NCBI RefSeq assembly: GCF_004797125.1
Contig: NZ_CP038810.1
Coordinates: 992,001-1,056,000, forward strand
Source of the DNA: Flavobacterium sangjuense
Lineage (GTDB): Bacteria; Bacteroidota; Bacteroidia; Flavobacteriales; Flavobacteriaceae
Length of the DNA stretch: 64,000 bases
Reading direction: 5' to 3'
Shown: positions 42,250-49,499 of the stretch, piece after piece
How positions within the stretch are numbered: position 1 is the first letter of the stretch
Layout: each line of letters begins with the position of its first letter
Notes under the pieces: generated by a model
The model's input: only the letters and a program-made list of their open reading frames with translations
Told to the model about the DNA's origin: nothing
Database searches by the model: none
Position numbers and translations under genes: made by a program

Positions 42250-44130
42250 ATGAAAAAAATAGTACTGTTTTTAATTTTTACAGGCTTATTAGCTATTCCG
42301 GGTTTAGTAACTGCCCAGGTTAATTTTGATTTGGTTGGTTTTGCAACCCAAAATGGAGGGACAACAGGAGGACAAGCGGGTTCAGTAGTTAATGTAAGCA
42401 ATTATACCGATTTAAAATCGTATGCTGAAAGTACTACGGCTTATACCATTATGGTCAACGGCACTATCTCAAATGGAGCAAATGGAGGTACAATTATCGT
42501 AGGTTCCAATAAATCAATAATTGGTGTTGGAAATACGGCCTATTTATTTGGTGTAGGTTTAGATATTAATAGCCACAGTAATATTATTATTCGGAATTTA
42601 AAAATATCAATGACAGGAGTAACAACTCGAGTAGATACGCCCGGAGTTTATTCGGCTACGGGAGATAATGGATTGCCTCAAATTTTGGTAAATGGAGGCG
42701 ATTGCATCGGAATTAGAGGTTCAAGTACAAATATTTGGATAGACCACTGTGAATTATTTTCCATAGATCCGGATATTCAGACTAATATAGACTTATATGA
42801 TGGCTTGATTGATATTAAAGGGCAGTCCGGTTTTATAACCGTTTCATGGTGTTATATGCATGATCATCATAAATCGAATTTGGTTGGTGCCAGTGAAACT
42901 GACCTATGGGTTGACAGAAAAATAACGTATCACCACAATTATTATAACAAAGTTCACTATCGTATCCCAATGTATAGAGGAGCGACAGGACATTTTTTTA
43001 ATAATTATGTAGTAGGAGCAGTTGATGCTTCCGAAATTAGAAATGGTAGTTGTGTACGTGTTGAAAAAAATTATTACGAAGCGTTGCACTATTCAATTTA
43101 TACACCTAATGATTACCCTGGTAATACAGAAAGAATTGATAATATTGAAATTGCCCGAACTCCAAGAGCGTATCCGGGAAATTGTGTAGCTACTATTCCT
43201 TATGATTATTCAGCTGTTTTAACCAATGTTACTGATGACGTGAAAACGGTTGTTCCACTTTATTCCGGAGTTGGAAGAATAGGTAATGATTGTAATGGAG
43301 ACAATATGGGCACGGCTTATCTTGATTCATGCGGAATATGTGTAGGAGGAAATACGGGTTTACAAGCCTGTGTTTTAGATTGTAATGGTGTTCAGGATGG
43401 AACAGCTTTTATTGATGGTTGCAACATCTGTGTTGGAGGAAATACAGGAAATACGGCTTGTGATGCTGATTGTACCTGGACAGAATACCAAGCCGAAACA
43501 GGAACTATGATTACAGGAGGAACTATTGATAGTAATAATGCCGGATTTACAGGAACCGGATTTGTAAACACACCAAATGCTATTGGTGCATGGTACGAAA
43601 TTGTCGTAAACGTTGCTACAGCAGATGAACAAAATCTTAGATTCCGTTATGCAAATGGTAGTGCCGTTAATCGCGCAGTAAGTGTATTAGTTAACGGAAG
43701 TGAACAAATAAGCAGTTTAAATTTTCCAAGTACAGGATCATTTACCACCTGGGATTCAGTTGCCTTTAGTTTAAGTCTAATTGAGGGAAATAACACAATT
43801 AGATTTGTATCGCTTACCAGTTCCGGAGCAGCAAATCTGGATCGACTTGATGTTTGTCAAAGCACACCTCTTGGCGTTCCCGAAACAAATTTTGAAGCTT
43901 TCAGCGTATATCCTAACCCGGTTACTAATTTACTGACTATCGAATTAGGAAAAGAATTTGACACTAATTCTGTTATTAAGTTATATGATATTTCAGGAAA
44001 ACTAATTAGCACAAAAAAGGTAAAAGAAGCTACTCAAACGTTGAACATGCAACATTTACAAGCCGGGGTTTATCTGGTTAAAGTTTCTAATGGCACTAAA
44101 AATGTTGTAAAACGCATTGTTAAAGAATAA
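42250..44130 (+). CDS. Secreted PL1 pectate lyase with Cys-rich linker, CBM and T9SS domains
   Basis: A 626-residue companion of the preceding lyase. A signal peptide (to about TAQ24) precedes a PL1 domain (about residues 25-350) with IWIDHCELF and YRIPMYRGATGHFFNNYV. Two copies of a cysteine-rich repeat follow (DCNGxxxGTAxxDxCxxCVGGNTG, about 352-410). A CBM6/35-like module is nearly the same as in the first enzyme (GTIDSN...GFTGTGFVNTPNAIGAW), then a T9SS sorting domain (VYPNPVTNLLTIE). Only the linker differs from the first gene in kind, which suggests domain shuffling after duplication. Confidence 0.93.
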   Translation: MKKIVLFLIFTGLLAIPGLVTAQVNFDLVGFATQNGGTTGGQAGSVVNVSNYTDLKSYAESTTAYTIMVNGTISNGANGGTIIVGSNKSIIGVGNTAYLFGVGLDINSHSNIIIRNLKISMTGVTTRVDTPGVYSATGDNGLPQILVNGGDCIGIRGSSTNIWIDHCELFSIDPDIQTNIDLYDGLIDIKGQSGFITVSWCYMHDHHKSNLVGASETDLWVDRKITYHHNYYNKVHYRIPMYRGATGHFFNNYVVGAVDASEIRNGSCVRVEKNYYEALHYSIYTPNDYPGNTERIDNIEIARTPRAYPGNCVATIPYDYSAVLTNVTDDVKTVVPLYSGVGRIGNDCNGDNMGTAYLDSCGICVGGNTGLQACVLDCNGVQDGTAFIDGCNICVGGNTGNTACDADCTWTEYQAETGTMITGGTIDSNNAGFTGTGFVNTPNAIGAWYEIVVNVATADEQNLRFRYANGSAVNRAVSVLVNGSEQISSLNFPSTGSFTTWDSVAFSLSLIEGNNTIRFVSLTSSGAANLDRLDVCQSTPLGVPETNFEAFSVYPNPVTNLLTIELGKEFDTNSVIKLYDISGKLISTKKVKEATQTLNMQHLQAGVYLVKVSNGTKNVVKRIVKE

Positions 44131-44230
44131 GAGCCTTGGTTGGATAAGTTCCTAAACTAAGTATCAGTTCTGACAATGATTTTATAGCCAAAACTGATTT
44201 TTTTATCATAACTAACTGAAATAAAATGTC

Positions 44231-44238
44231 TAATTTTG
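44231..44238 (+). promoter_or_regulatory. -7 promoter element of trxA
   Basis: TAATTTTG matches TAnnTTTG, 44 bases before the ATG. Confidence 0.55.
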
Positions 44239-44274
44239 GCATCAAATAAATACAATAATTTAAAAATATAAAAT

Positions 44275-44592
44275 ATGGCTTTAGCAATAACAGATGCTAC
44301 TTTTGATGAAGTAGTATTAAAATCAAATAAACCGGTAGTAGTAGATTTTTGGGCAGCTTGGTGCGGACCATGTAGAATGGTTGGACCGGTTATTGACGAA
44401 ATCGCAAGCGAATATGAAGGAAAAGCAACAGTTGGAAAAGTTGATGTTGATGCCAATCAGGAATTTGCTGCAAAATACGGAGTTCGTAACATTCCAACAG
44501 TTTTAGTTTTCCAAAACGGAGAAGTAGTTGGTCGTCAGGTTGGCGTTGCTCCAAAGAAAACGTATACTGATGCTATTGATGCACTTTTGTAA
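44275..44592 (+). CDS. trxA: Thioredoxin
   Basis: A 105-residue thioredoxin with the active site WCGPC (Cys30, Cys33), the cis-proline loop in RNIPTVLVF and the conserved [12 protein letters not shown] context. It reduces disulfides of cytoplasmic proteins. Single gene with its own promoter and a strong terminator at 44638-44672. Confidence 0.98.
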   Translation: MALAITDATFDEVVLKSNKPVVVDFWAAWCGPCRMVGPVIDEIASEYEGKATVGKVDVDANQEFAAKYGVRNIPTVLVFQNGEVVGRQVGVAPKKTYTDAIDALL

Positions 44593-44599
44593 TCGATAA

Positions 44600-44635
44600 G
44601 TCATTGCGAGGAACGAAGCAATCTCATCATAATTA
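44600..44635. repeat. 36-bp direct repeat, copy 1 (GTCATTGCGAGG type)
   Basis: Identical over 36 bases to 44728-44763. The core GTCATTGCGAGGNACGAAGNAATCT also occurs, reverse-complemented, inside the dispersed repeat at 61783-61884. Confidence 0.9.
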
Positions 44636-44637
44636 AT

Positions 44638-44672
44638 AAAAAAAGGCTCAACGAAAGTTGGGCCTTTTTTAT
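44638..44672 (+). terminator. Terminator of trxA
   Basis: AAAGGCTCAAC and GTTGGGCCTTT pair around a GAAA tetraloop, followed by T residues. Confidence 0.9.
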
Positions 44673-44699
44673 TAGGATCACCACATTTCTTTCTTGGGG

Positions 44700-44803
44700 A
44701 ATCTCCACCCGCTTTCCGCTCCAATCTGTCATTGCGAGGAACGAAGCAATCTCATCATAATTATCTTTTGCAATGCCAGGATTTCCACTGCAATCGGGGC
44801 TAG
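44700..44803. repeat. Dispersed repeat copy with embedded 36-bp direct repeat
   Basis: It contains GCTTTCCGCT and CAATCGGGGCTAG, matching the ends of the copy at 47375-47430, with the second 36-bp repeat (44728-44763) between. The left end is eroded. Fills the 275-base gap between trxA and the DUF58 gene together with the first copy. Confidence 0.6.
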
Positions 44804-44856
44804 ACGACACTAAACTTTTAAACTTCATAAACCTCCTAAACTTTATAAACTTTCTT

Positions 44857-44864
44857 TATATTTG
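44857..44864 (+). promoter_or_regulatory. -7 promoter element very close to the DUF58 start
   Basis: TATATTTG ends 5 bases before the ATG at 44869. If used, the mRNA would be leaderless or nearly so. Confidence 0.4.
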
Positions 44865-44868
44865 AACT

Positions 44869-45795
44869 ATGAAGATTGAAGAACAAAAAGAGCTCGTTTC
44901 CGGTTTTAAACATCTTGAATTGCTTGCCAATCAAGTGGTGGAAGGCTTTATTTCCGGAATGCACAAATCACCGTTTCATGGTTTTTCTGCCGAATTTGCC
45001 GAACATAAAGTCTATAATTCCGGAGAAAGCACCAAGCATATTGACTGGAAATTATTTGCCAAAACCGACAGGTTGTACACCAAAAAATATGAAGAAGAAA
45101 CCAATCTTCGTTGTCATTTAATTATTGATAATTCTTCTTCGATGCATTATCCAAAACTGAAAAACGAGGAACCTTTTTATCATAACAAAATTGGTTTTTC
45201 GGTTCTGGCTTCAGCAGTTTTGATGAATTTATTGAAAAAGCAACGCGATGCTGTTGGGCTAAGCGTCTATTCGGATACTTTTGAATATTACGCACCCGAA
45301 AAAGGAAGCGATCGTCATCATCGTATGATTTTGAATAAACTGGAAGAGCTTTTAGAAAAACCAAAGGTTTCAAAAAATACCGATACGGTTACGTTTTTGC
45401 ATCAAATTGCAGAAAAAATCCATCGCCGTTCGATGATAATTTTGTTTACCGATATGTTTCAAACGGGTAATAATGAGGCGCTTTTCAATGCTTTGCAACA
45501 TTTGAAACACAACAAACACAAGGTAGTTGTTTTTCATGTCATCGATAAAAAGACCGAAATCAATTTCAATTTTGATAATGCGCCACGAAAGTTCATCGAT
45601 TTAGAAACGGGAGAAACTATTAATATTTTTGCCGATAGTGTCAAAGATGCCTATGAAGAAAAGGTGAATGATTACTTCAAAACATTAGCCATGACTTGCG
45701 CACAAAACAGAATTAAGTATGTTCCGGTTGCTGTGGAAGAAAGTTTTGAGAAGATTTTGACTACTTATTTGGTTGAAAAACAAATGTTTGGTTAG
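44869..45795 (+). CDS. DUF58 domain protein
   Basis: A 308-residue protein with the DUF58 signature: GMHKSPFHGFSAEFAEHKVYNSGESTKHIDWKLFAKTDRLYTKKYEEE (about residues 30-77), then a von Willebrand A-like fold with LIIDNSSSMHYP and MIILFTDMFQ. DUF58 proteins usually act with MoxR ATPases and BatA/B-type proteins in stress or envelope functions; no moxR is adjacent here, so its partner must be elsewhere. The N-terminus is consistent with homologues. Confidence 0.9.
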   Translation: MKIEEQKELVSGFKHLELLANQVVEGFISGMHKSPFHGFSAEFAEHKVYNSGESTKHIDWKLFAKTDRLYTKKYEEETNLRCHLIIDNSSSMHYPKLKNEEPFYHNKIGFSVLASAVLMNLLKKQRDAVGLSVYSDTFEYYAPEKGSDRHHRMILNKLEELLEKPKVSKNTDTVTFLHQIAEKIHRRSMIILFTDMFQTGNNEALFNALQHLKHNKHKVVVFHVIDKKTEINFNFDNAPRKFIDLETGETINIFADSVKDAYEEKVNDYFKTLAMTCAQNRIKYVPVAVEESFEKILTTYLVEKQMFG

Positions 45796-45832
45796 AATTG
45801 TTTTTTACATATTTTATTTTTTAAAAAAATAG

Positions 45833-45862
45833 TTGCAGATTTGAAAAACGATTGTATATTTG
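45833..45862 (+). promoter_or_regulatory. Promoter of tRNA-Asp
   Basis: TTG (45833-45835), 19-base spacer, TATATTTG (45855-45862): the best match to the sigma-ABfr consensus in the window. Confidence 0.85.
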
Positions 45863-45880
45863 CAACCGCAATAACGCAGA

Positions 45881-45954
45881 GGTTTGGTAGTTCAGTTGGT
45901 TAGAATACATGCCTGTCACGCATGGGGTCGCGGGTTCGAGTCCCGTCCAGACCG
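45881..45954 (+). tRNA. tRNA-Asp (GTC)
   Basis: A full cloverleaf can be drawn: acceptor GGTTTGG/CCAGACC with one G-T pair, D-arm TAGTTCAGTTGGTTAGA, anticodon loop CTGTCAC with anticodon GTC, T-arm GCGGGTTCGAGTCCCGT and discriminator G. The CCA end is not encoded. Promoter immediately upstream, terminator at 45968-45994. Confidence 0.97.
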
Positions 45955-45967
45955 CGAAATTTGGAAG

Positions 45968-45994
45968 AGCACTTTGGAAACAAAGTGCTTTTTT
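45968..45994 (+). terminator. Terminator of tRNA-Asp
   Basis: AGCACTTTG and CAAAGTGCT pair around GAAA, then six T residues. Confidence 0.92.
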
Positions 45995-46047
45995 GCCCAA
46001 AAAAGCATTTAAGATTAGTTGTGTTGTTTGCTACGACTTTGTAACTC

Positions 46048-46114
46048 GTAGCGCGGTTTAGTAGTTAGACCAATGAAAAGCTTTCCACTTTATTGTGGAT
46101 GGCTTTTTTGCTTT
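46048..46114. repeat. Repeat upstream of the GIY-YIG gene (copy 1)
   Basis: It shares with copy 2 (46376-46462) the opening GTAGCGCGGYTTAGTAG, the middle ATGAAAAGCTTTC and the end GGATGGCTTTTTTGCTTT. An internal stem (CCAC/GTGG with AAGC/GGCTT) followed by T residues makes it terminator-like. Confidence 0.75.
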
Positions 46115-46125
46115 ATATTTATCTC

Positions 46126-46374
46126 ATGTTTTACGTTTATATCATTTTTTCAGAATCCTTGAATATATATTACAAAGGATTTTCTACAAACATTGAAACA
46201 CGATTAATTTACCATAATTCTGGTAAAAGCCCATATACTTCTAAAGCTAATGATTGGGAATTATTATATTATCTCAGCCATGAGACTAAGAGAGAAGCAT
46301 TGATAGAAGAGAAAAGATTGAAGAAATTAAATAGAACTTCAATTGAAAATCTGATTTCAAAATTCAACAAATAA
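46126..46374 (+). CDS. GIY-YIG nuclease family protein
   Basis: An 82-residue single-domain GIY-YIG protein. Start chosen at ATG 46126 (MFYVYIIFSESLNIYYKGFSTN); the upstream frame runs through repeat sequence. The GIY-YIG pair is VYI and YYKG, the conserved Arg is in ETRLIYHN, and the catalytic Glu is probably in REALIEEKRLKKLNR. Such small stand-alone proteins (UhpS/YhbQ-like) are common in Bacteroidetes, with unclear roles in DNA repair or mobile elements. It lies between two copies of a repeat, just downstream of tRNA-Asp. Confidence 0.88.
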   Translation: MFYVYIIFSESLNIYYKGFSTNIETRLIYHNSGKSPYTSKANDWELLYYLSHETKREALIEEKRLKKLNRTSIENLISKFNK

Positions 46375-46375
46375 T

Positions 46376-46462
46376 GTAGCGCGGCTTAGTAGTCTCGTCA
46401 ATAAGACGAGATGAAAAGCTTTCTCTCGTCTTATTGACGAGATGGATGGCTTTTTTGCTTTT
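46376..46462. repeat. Repeat downstream of the GIY-YIG gene (copy 2)
   Basis: Same three blocks as copy 1, plus a perfect 17-bp inverted repeat (46394-46410 with 46425-46441) around a 14-base loop. Each arm is itself palindromic (CTCGTC-N5-GACGAG). The T run at the end may terminate the GIY-YIG transcript. Confidence 0.85.
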
Positions 46463-46483
46463 AGGAACTTTCATTTTTTTTAT

Positions 46484-46491
46484 TACTTTTG
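46484..46491 (+). promoter_or_regulatory. -7 promoter element at the start of the 123-residue gene
   Basis: TACTTTTG ends 6 bases before the ATG at 46497, again implying a nearly leaderless mRNA if used. Confidence 0.4.
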
Positions 46492-46496
46492 AGCAT

Positions 46497-46868
46497 ATGA
46501 AGAAAATAACACAAATAACCCTTTTTACTTTTTTGTTTTTTGTTGCAACAAACAACGTAGTTGCTCAAGAGAAAGCAACTAGCGATCCGGATGCTCAACT
46601 GAAAGAAGATCTTTATAAGAAATATAAAAAAGAAGTGTTATCCTATGATAAAAACGATTTTGACGCTTTGTTTTTTGAATTCTTTAAAAAGCAGAAAGAC
46701 ACTTCGTTGACACTTACTAGGGAAGAGTTTTACACCTATACCATCAAAATTGCCATATATTCTGAAAAGCTTGGGCTTTTGTATAAAGATCAAAAAGAAG
46801 ACGCACAGCGCACCAAACAAGAATGGTTTGATAAAAGTTATTCCGATTATTTAAATTCCAAAAAGTAA
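46497..46868 (+). CDS. Small exported protein, function unknown
   Basis: A 123-residue protein. Start chosen at ATG 46497 for the signal peptide MKKITQITLFTFLFFVATNNVVAQ; the frame upstream only runs through repeat sequence. The mature part is helical and highly charged (LKEDLYKKYKKEVLSYDKNDFDALFFEFFKKQKD). I recognise no family. It is 4 bases before the next lipoprotein gene, so they probably share a transcript. Confidence 0.65.
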   Translation: MKKITQITLFTFLFFVATNNVVAQEKATSDPDAQLKEDLYKKYKKEVLSYDKNDFDALFFEFFKKQKDTSLTLTREEFYTYTIKIAIYSEKLGLLYKDQKEDAQRTKQEWFDKSYSDYLNSKK

Positions 46869-46872
46869 AAAC

Positions 46873-47349
46873 TTGAAAAAACTTTTACCAATAGTAGCGT
46901 TGTTACTTCTTCAATCGTGTCAATACTTTGAAAAGAAAGTACCGAATGAAAAAGAATTGCTCGACAAGCAATTGAAGGAAATCAATTGGAATGAAGTGGA
47001 TGAATATCCATCGGTGGCCGATTGTGAAAAACTCAAAGATGCAACCCTACGCAAACAATGTTTTTTCGAATTTTTAACAGCAACCATTCAACAAAAATTG
47101 GCGATTGATACTCTTTCAACGATGTTCCCAAAACTCGATACGATTGAAGTGAAAGTGACCGTTTTGCCTAATTCGGATATGGAATTCGAACCACAATTCC
47201 CAAAAGATTCGGTTGCCTACGACACCATAAAAATCGACAGCATTCTTCGTGTCCGATTAGTCGATTTCCCAAAAGTGAATCCGGCGATTAAAAGAGGAAT
47301 TCCGGTAAAAACACAGTTTGTGCTTCCGGTGATTATTAAATCGGAGTAA
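46873..47349 (+). CDS. Lipoprotein with a TonB C-terminal-like segment
   Basis: A 158-residue lipoprotein starting at TTG 46873 (no in-frame ATG is nearby), with signal MKKLLPIVALLLLQSC. The C-terminal VNPAIKRGIPVKTQFVLPVIIK resembles the last strands of TonB-type energy transducer domains (NPA..RG.PV...F.LPV). The transmembrane anchor and Pro-rich linker of a true TonB are missing. Two cysteines (C52 and C64 region) could form a disulfide. Function unknown. Confidence 0.65.
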   Translation: MKKLLPIVALLLLQSCQYFEKKVPNEKELLDKQLKEINWNEVDEYPSVADCEKLKDATLRKQCFFEFLTATIQQKLAIDTLSTMFPKLDTIEVKVTVLPNSDMEFEPQFPKDSVAYDTIKIDSILRVRLVDFPKVNPAIKRGIPVKTQFVLPVIIKSE

Positions 47350-47374
47350 ATGTCATCCTAAGCGCAGTCTAAGG

Positions 47375-47430
47375 GAGGAGCTATTTCCAGCTTTCCGCGC
47401 TACATGGTAGCTTACTCCAATCGTGGCTAG
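47375..47430. repeat. Short copy of the dispersed AGCTATTTCC/GGCTAG repeat
   Basis: Left end AGGAGCTATTTCCAGCTTTCCGC and right end CAATCGTGGCTAG match other copies; the central hairpin is reduced to GCTAC-ATG-GTAGC. The stop codon of the convergent GT2 gene is inside the right end. Confidence 0.7.
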
Positions 47431-48560
47431 TTGGAAAACTTTCTTCCTTTCCATCTAAAGCTTCCAAATAATGAATAAATTCCGACCAAACTAGAGAAAA
47501 AAGGATAAATAATACTGCTGGCAACCGGCACAAAAAACTTGCCTTTACGTAAATAAGAATTCGATTTATAAAGCAAAATATAATCCACAATATATTTCAT
47601 CAAAAACACACTTAGAATTATTTTCCAATCCAAACATCCAACAATTAACATCCAGCATCCAACAACCAAACTTAGGTTCATCAGCAAAACGACAACTGCC
47701 AAGAATTTAGCATAACTACTTTTATAACCAGTCGATTTTCCTGCCCAGCGAACACGCTGCATAAAGAGTTTGAACAAGTCTTTTTCGGGTTTGGTTTTTA
47801 CAATCGAATCCGTGTTTTTTAAATAATGAACTTTATCAGGATTTGCATTGACCGCTTTTTGCAACAAGAATACATCATCGCCACTGGCTGTGTCGCTAAT
47901 TCCACCAAAGCCTCCAATTTCATAAAAAAATTTCTTTGTATAAGCAAAGTTTGCTCCGTTGCACATAAAGGGTTTTCCAATACCAAAACTTCCGATGGTT
48001 ACGCCTTGTAAACTCATCAAATCCAATTGCTGAAAATGATGGAACCAGTTGTTTTTAGCTTTATACATTACGGTTCCAACAATCATTTCAGGATTATTGT
48101 TTTGGATATAATTATCTAATGTCAACAGCCAGTTTTTATTTACGATACAATCAGCATCAGTCGTAACAACCCAATCGTGTTTTGCAATGGGCATTGCCCG
48201 ACCGATAGCATCTTTTTTTGGAGAATAGGAAAGATGGAGGTTTTCCAAAAGTGTTGTATCCAAATGCTCGTATTTCATTCGCCATTGTATGCAAATGCGC
48301 TCCGAATTATCTGTTGAGAAATCATCAACCAGGATAATTTCAATCATTTTATGCGGATAATTCAAATTGGAAATCGATTCTAAAAGCGTTGGTAAATTTT
48401 TAGCTTCATTCCGAAAAGGGACAACAATCGTAAAAGCAGTTTTCGGAGTCAAATCGGTTACTTCAAAAGATTTGACTTTGTTGAAACCTAAAATTAATTG
48501 AAGAATTAAAAATACATACAACAATAAAATAACAAGCAATACAATTGAAACTATTCCCAT
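47427..48560 (-). CDS. Membrane-anchored GT2 glycosyltransferase
   Basis: A 377-residue glycosyltransferase. One N-terminal helix is followed by a GT-A domain (TIVVPFRNEAKNLPTLLESI, IILVDDFSTDNSE, VVTTDADCIVNKNW, DDVFLLQKA and the acceptor-site QRVRWAGKS, the QxxRW motif), then about three C-terminal helices. Processive or lipid-linked glycosyl transfer is likely; the product is unknown. Within the C-terminal membrane part, VVGCWMLIVGCLDW is encoded by an imperfect tandem repeat. It overlaps the upstream flippase-like gene by 10 bases. Confidence 0.87.
   Translation of the reverse strand: MGIVSIVLLVILLLYVFLILQLILGFNKVKSFEVTDLTPKTAFTIVVPFRNEAKNLPTLLESISNLNYPHKMIEIILVDDFSTDNSERICIQWRMKYEHLDTTLLENLHLSYSPKKDAIGRAMPIAKHDWVVTTDADCIVNKNWLLTLDNYIQNNNPEMIVGTVMYKAKNNWFHHFQQLDLMSLQGVTIGSFGIGKPFMCNGANFAYTKKFFYEIGGFGGISDTASGDDVFLLQKAVNANPDKVHYLKNTDSIVKTKPEKDLFKLFMQRVRWAGKSTGYKSSYAKFLAVVVLLMNLSLVVGCWMLIVGCLDWKIILSVFLMKYIVDYILLYKSNSYLRKGKFFVPVASSIIYPFFSSLVGIYSLFGSFRWKGRKFSN
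47625..47668. repeat. Imperfect tandem repeat inside the GT2 coding region
   Basis: Repeated CATCCAACA / CATCCAGCATCCAACA words (minus strand GTTGGATG, CTGGATG, TTGGATGTTTGG) fall in the membrane segment without breaking the frame. Confidence 0.5.
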
Positions 48561-49474
48561 TTTGGTTTGAATTTAAGTACATAATAACTTCCGATAACGA
48601 CAGGCAACACCACATTTAAAAACCACATCAAAGTGGAAATAAAAATAACGATCCATTCGTTTACGCCCAATTTTCCGAAGAAAAAAACGGCCATACTTCC
48701 TTTTACAGCAAAGTCCAGAAACTGAAAACTTGGTAAGGATGAAGCCAGAAAATAAACGGCAGCTATGGTTGCCATCATCGTTAGATAAGGTAAATCTACA
48801 TCAAATGCGAGAAATAAAAAATAGTATTGATGCGAAAAAACCAAATAACGGCAAAGTGCCAGCAGGTTATTTTTAGTGTGAATTCGTTTCGGAATTTCAT
48901 TGATTTTGTGAAGGAGTTTTTCAATGGAATAGCCTTTAATCTTTATTTGTTTTGAGAGAAAAGAAGCAAGAAGCAAGAAGCAGGACAAAGCAATTATTAC
49001 TAAAGCCCATTTCCAATACCCGATAATAAATAATCCAATAGTTCCAAAAATCACAGTCAAAATCATTTGAGCTCCGTTGCAGATAAGGTTTAGAAAAATG
49101 ATTTTTTTAGTTTTCTTTTTGTCAAAATACAATGCTTTACCGGCGTATTCTCCAAGCCCATTAGGTGTAAAAATTCCAGCGGTTAATGCTCCGAGAACTT
49201 GTTTAGTCGATTCGCCAAGTGAAATCGGTTTTATAAACGAAACTAAATTCTGCCATTTTAGAATTTCAAGAAAACGATTGGCAATACTGAATGCAAGTAA
49301 AAACAGAATTCCCCAAACGTTTGCTTTTTCTTTGACTAAACTTGTGAATTTCTCCCAGTCGAGTTTGTCATTATTTGCTAATTGGTCGTAAATAAAATAA
49401 AAAGCAGCAGTTACAATCAAAACTTTGATTAGAAAAACGATGAATTGCTTAGCTTTGTGTGGAATTGTAATCAT
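48551..49474 (-). CDS. Flippase-like membrane protein (LPG synthase TM-domain family)
   Basis: A 307-residue protein with about eight hydrophobic helices and the family segment LGALTAGIFTPNGLGEYAGKALYF (about residues 90-113), followed by AVYFLASSLPSFQFLDFAVKGSMAVFFF. This is the lysylphosphatidylglycerol synthase transmembrane / UPF0104 family, members of which move or modify lipids. The soluble LPG synthase domain is absent. Overlap with the GT2 gene suggests a joint role in making or moving a lipid-linked glycan. Confidence 0.85.
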   Translation of the reverse strand: MITIPHKAKQFIVFLIKVLIVTAAFYFIYDQLANNDKLDWEKFTSLVKEKANVWGILFLLAFSIANRFLEILKWQNLVSFIKPISLGESTKQVLGALTAGIFTPNGLGEYAGKALYFDKKKTKKIIFLNLICNGAQMILTVIFGTIGLFIIGYWKWALVIIALSCFLLLASFLSKQIKIKGYSIEKLLHKINEIPKRIHTKNNLLALCRYLVFSHQYYFLFLAFDVDLPYLTMMATIAAVYFLASSLPSFQFLDFAVKGSMAVFFFGKLGVNEWIVIFISTLMWFLNVVLPVVIGSYYVLKFKPKWE

Positions 49475-49487
49475 TGTTACAAATTAA

Positions 49488-49495
49488 CAAAAATA
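49488..49495 (-). promoter_or_regulatory. -7 promoter element of the flippase-GT2 pair
   Basis: The minus strand reads TATTTTTG, 14 bases before the start codon at 49474. It overlaps the upstream region of ruvC on the other strand. Confidence 0.4.
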
Positions 49496-49499
49496 AAAC

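Noticed and set aside
44600..44763. CRISPR-like array from the exact 36-base direct repeats
   Set aside because: Only two copies, separated by 92 bases that contain an ordinary terminator; no regular spacers and no cas genes nearby.
46126..46374. GIY-YIG gene as part of an intron or a restriction system
   Set aside because: No split gene, methyltransferase or intron structure surrounds it; the flanks are repeats and a complete tRNA gene.
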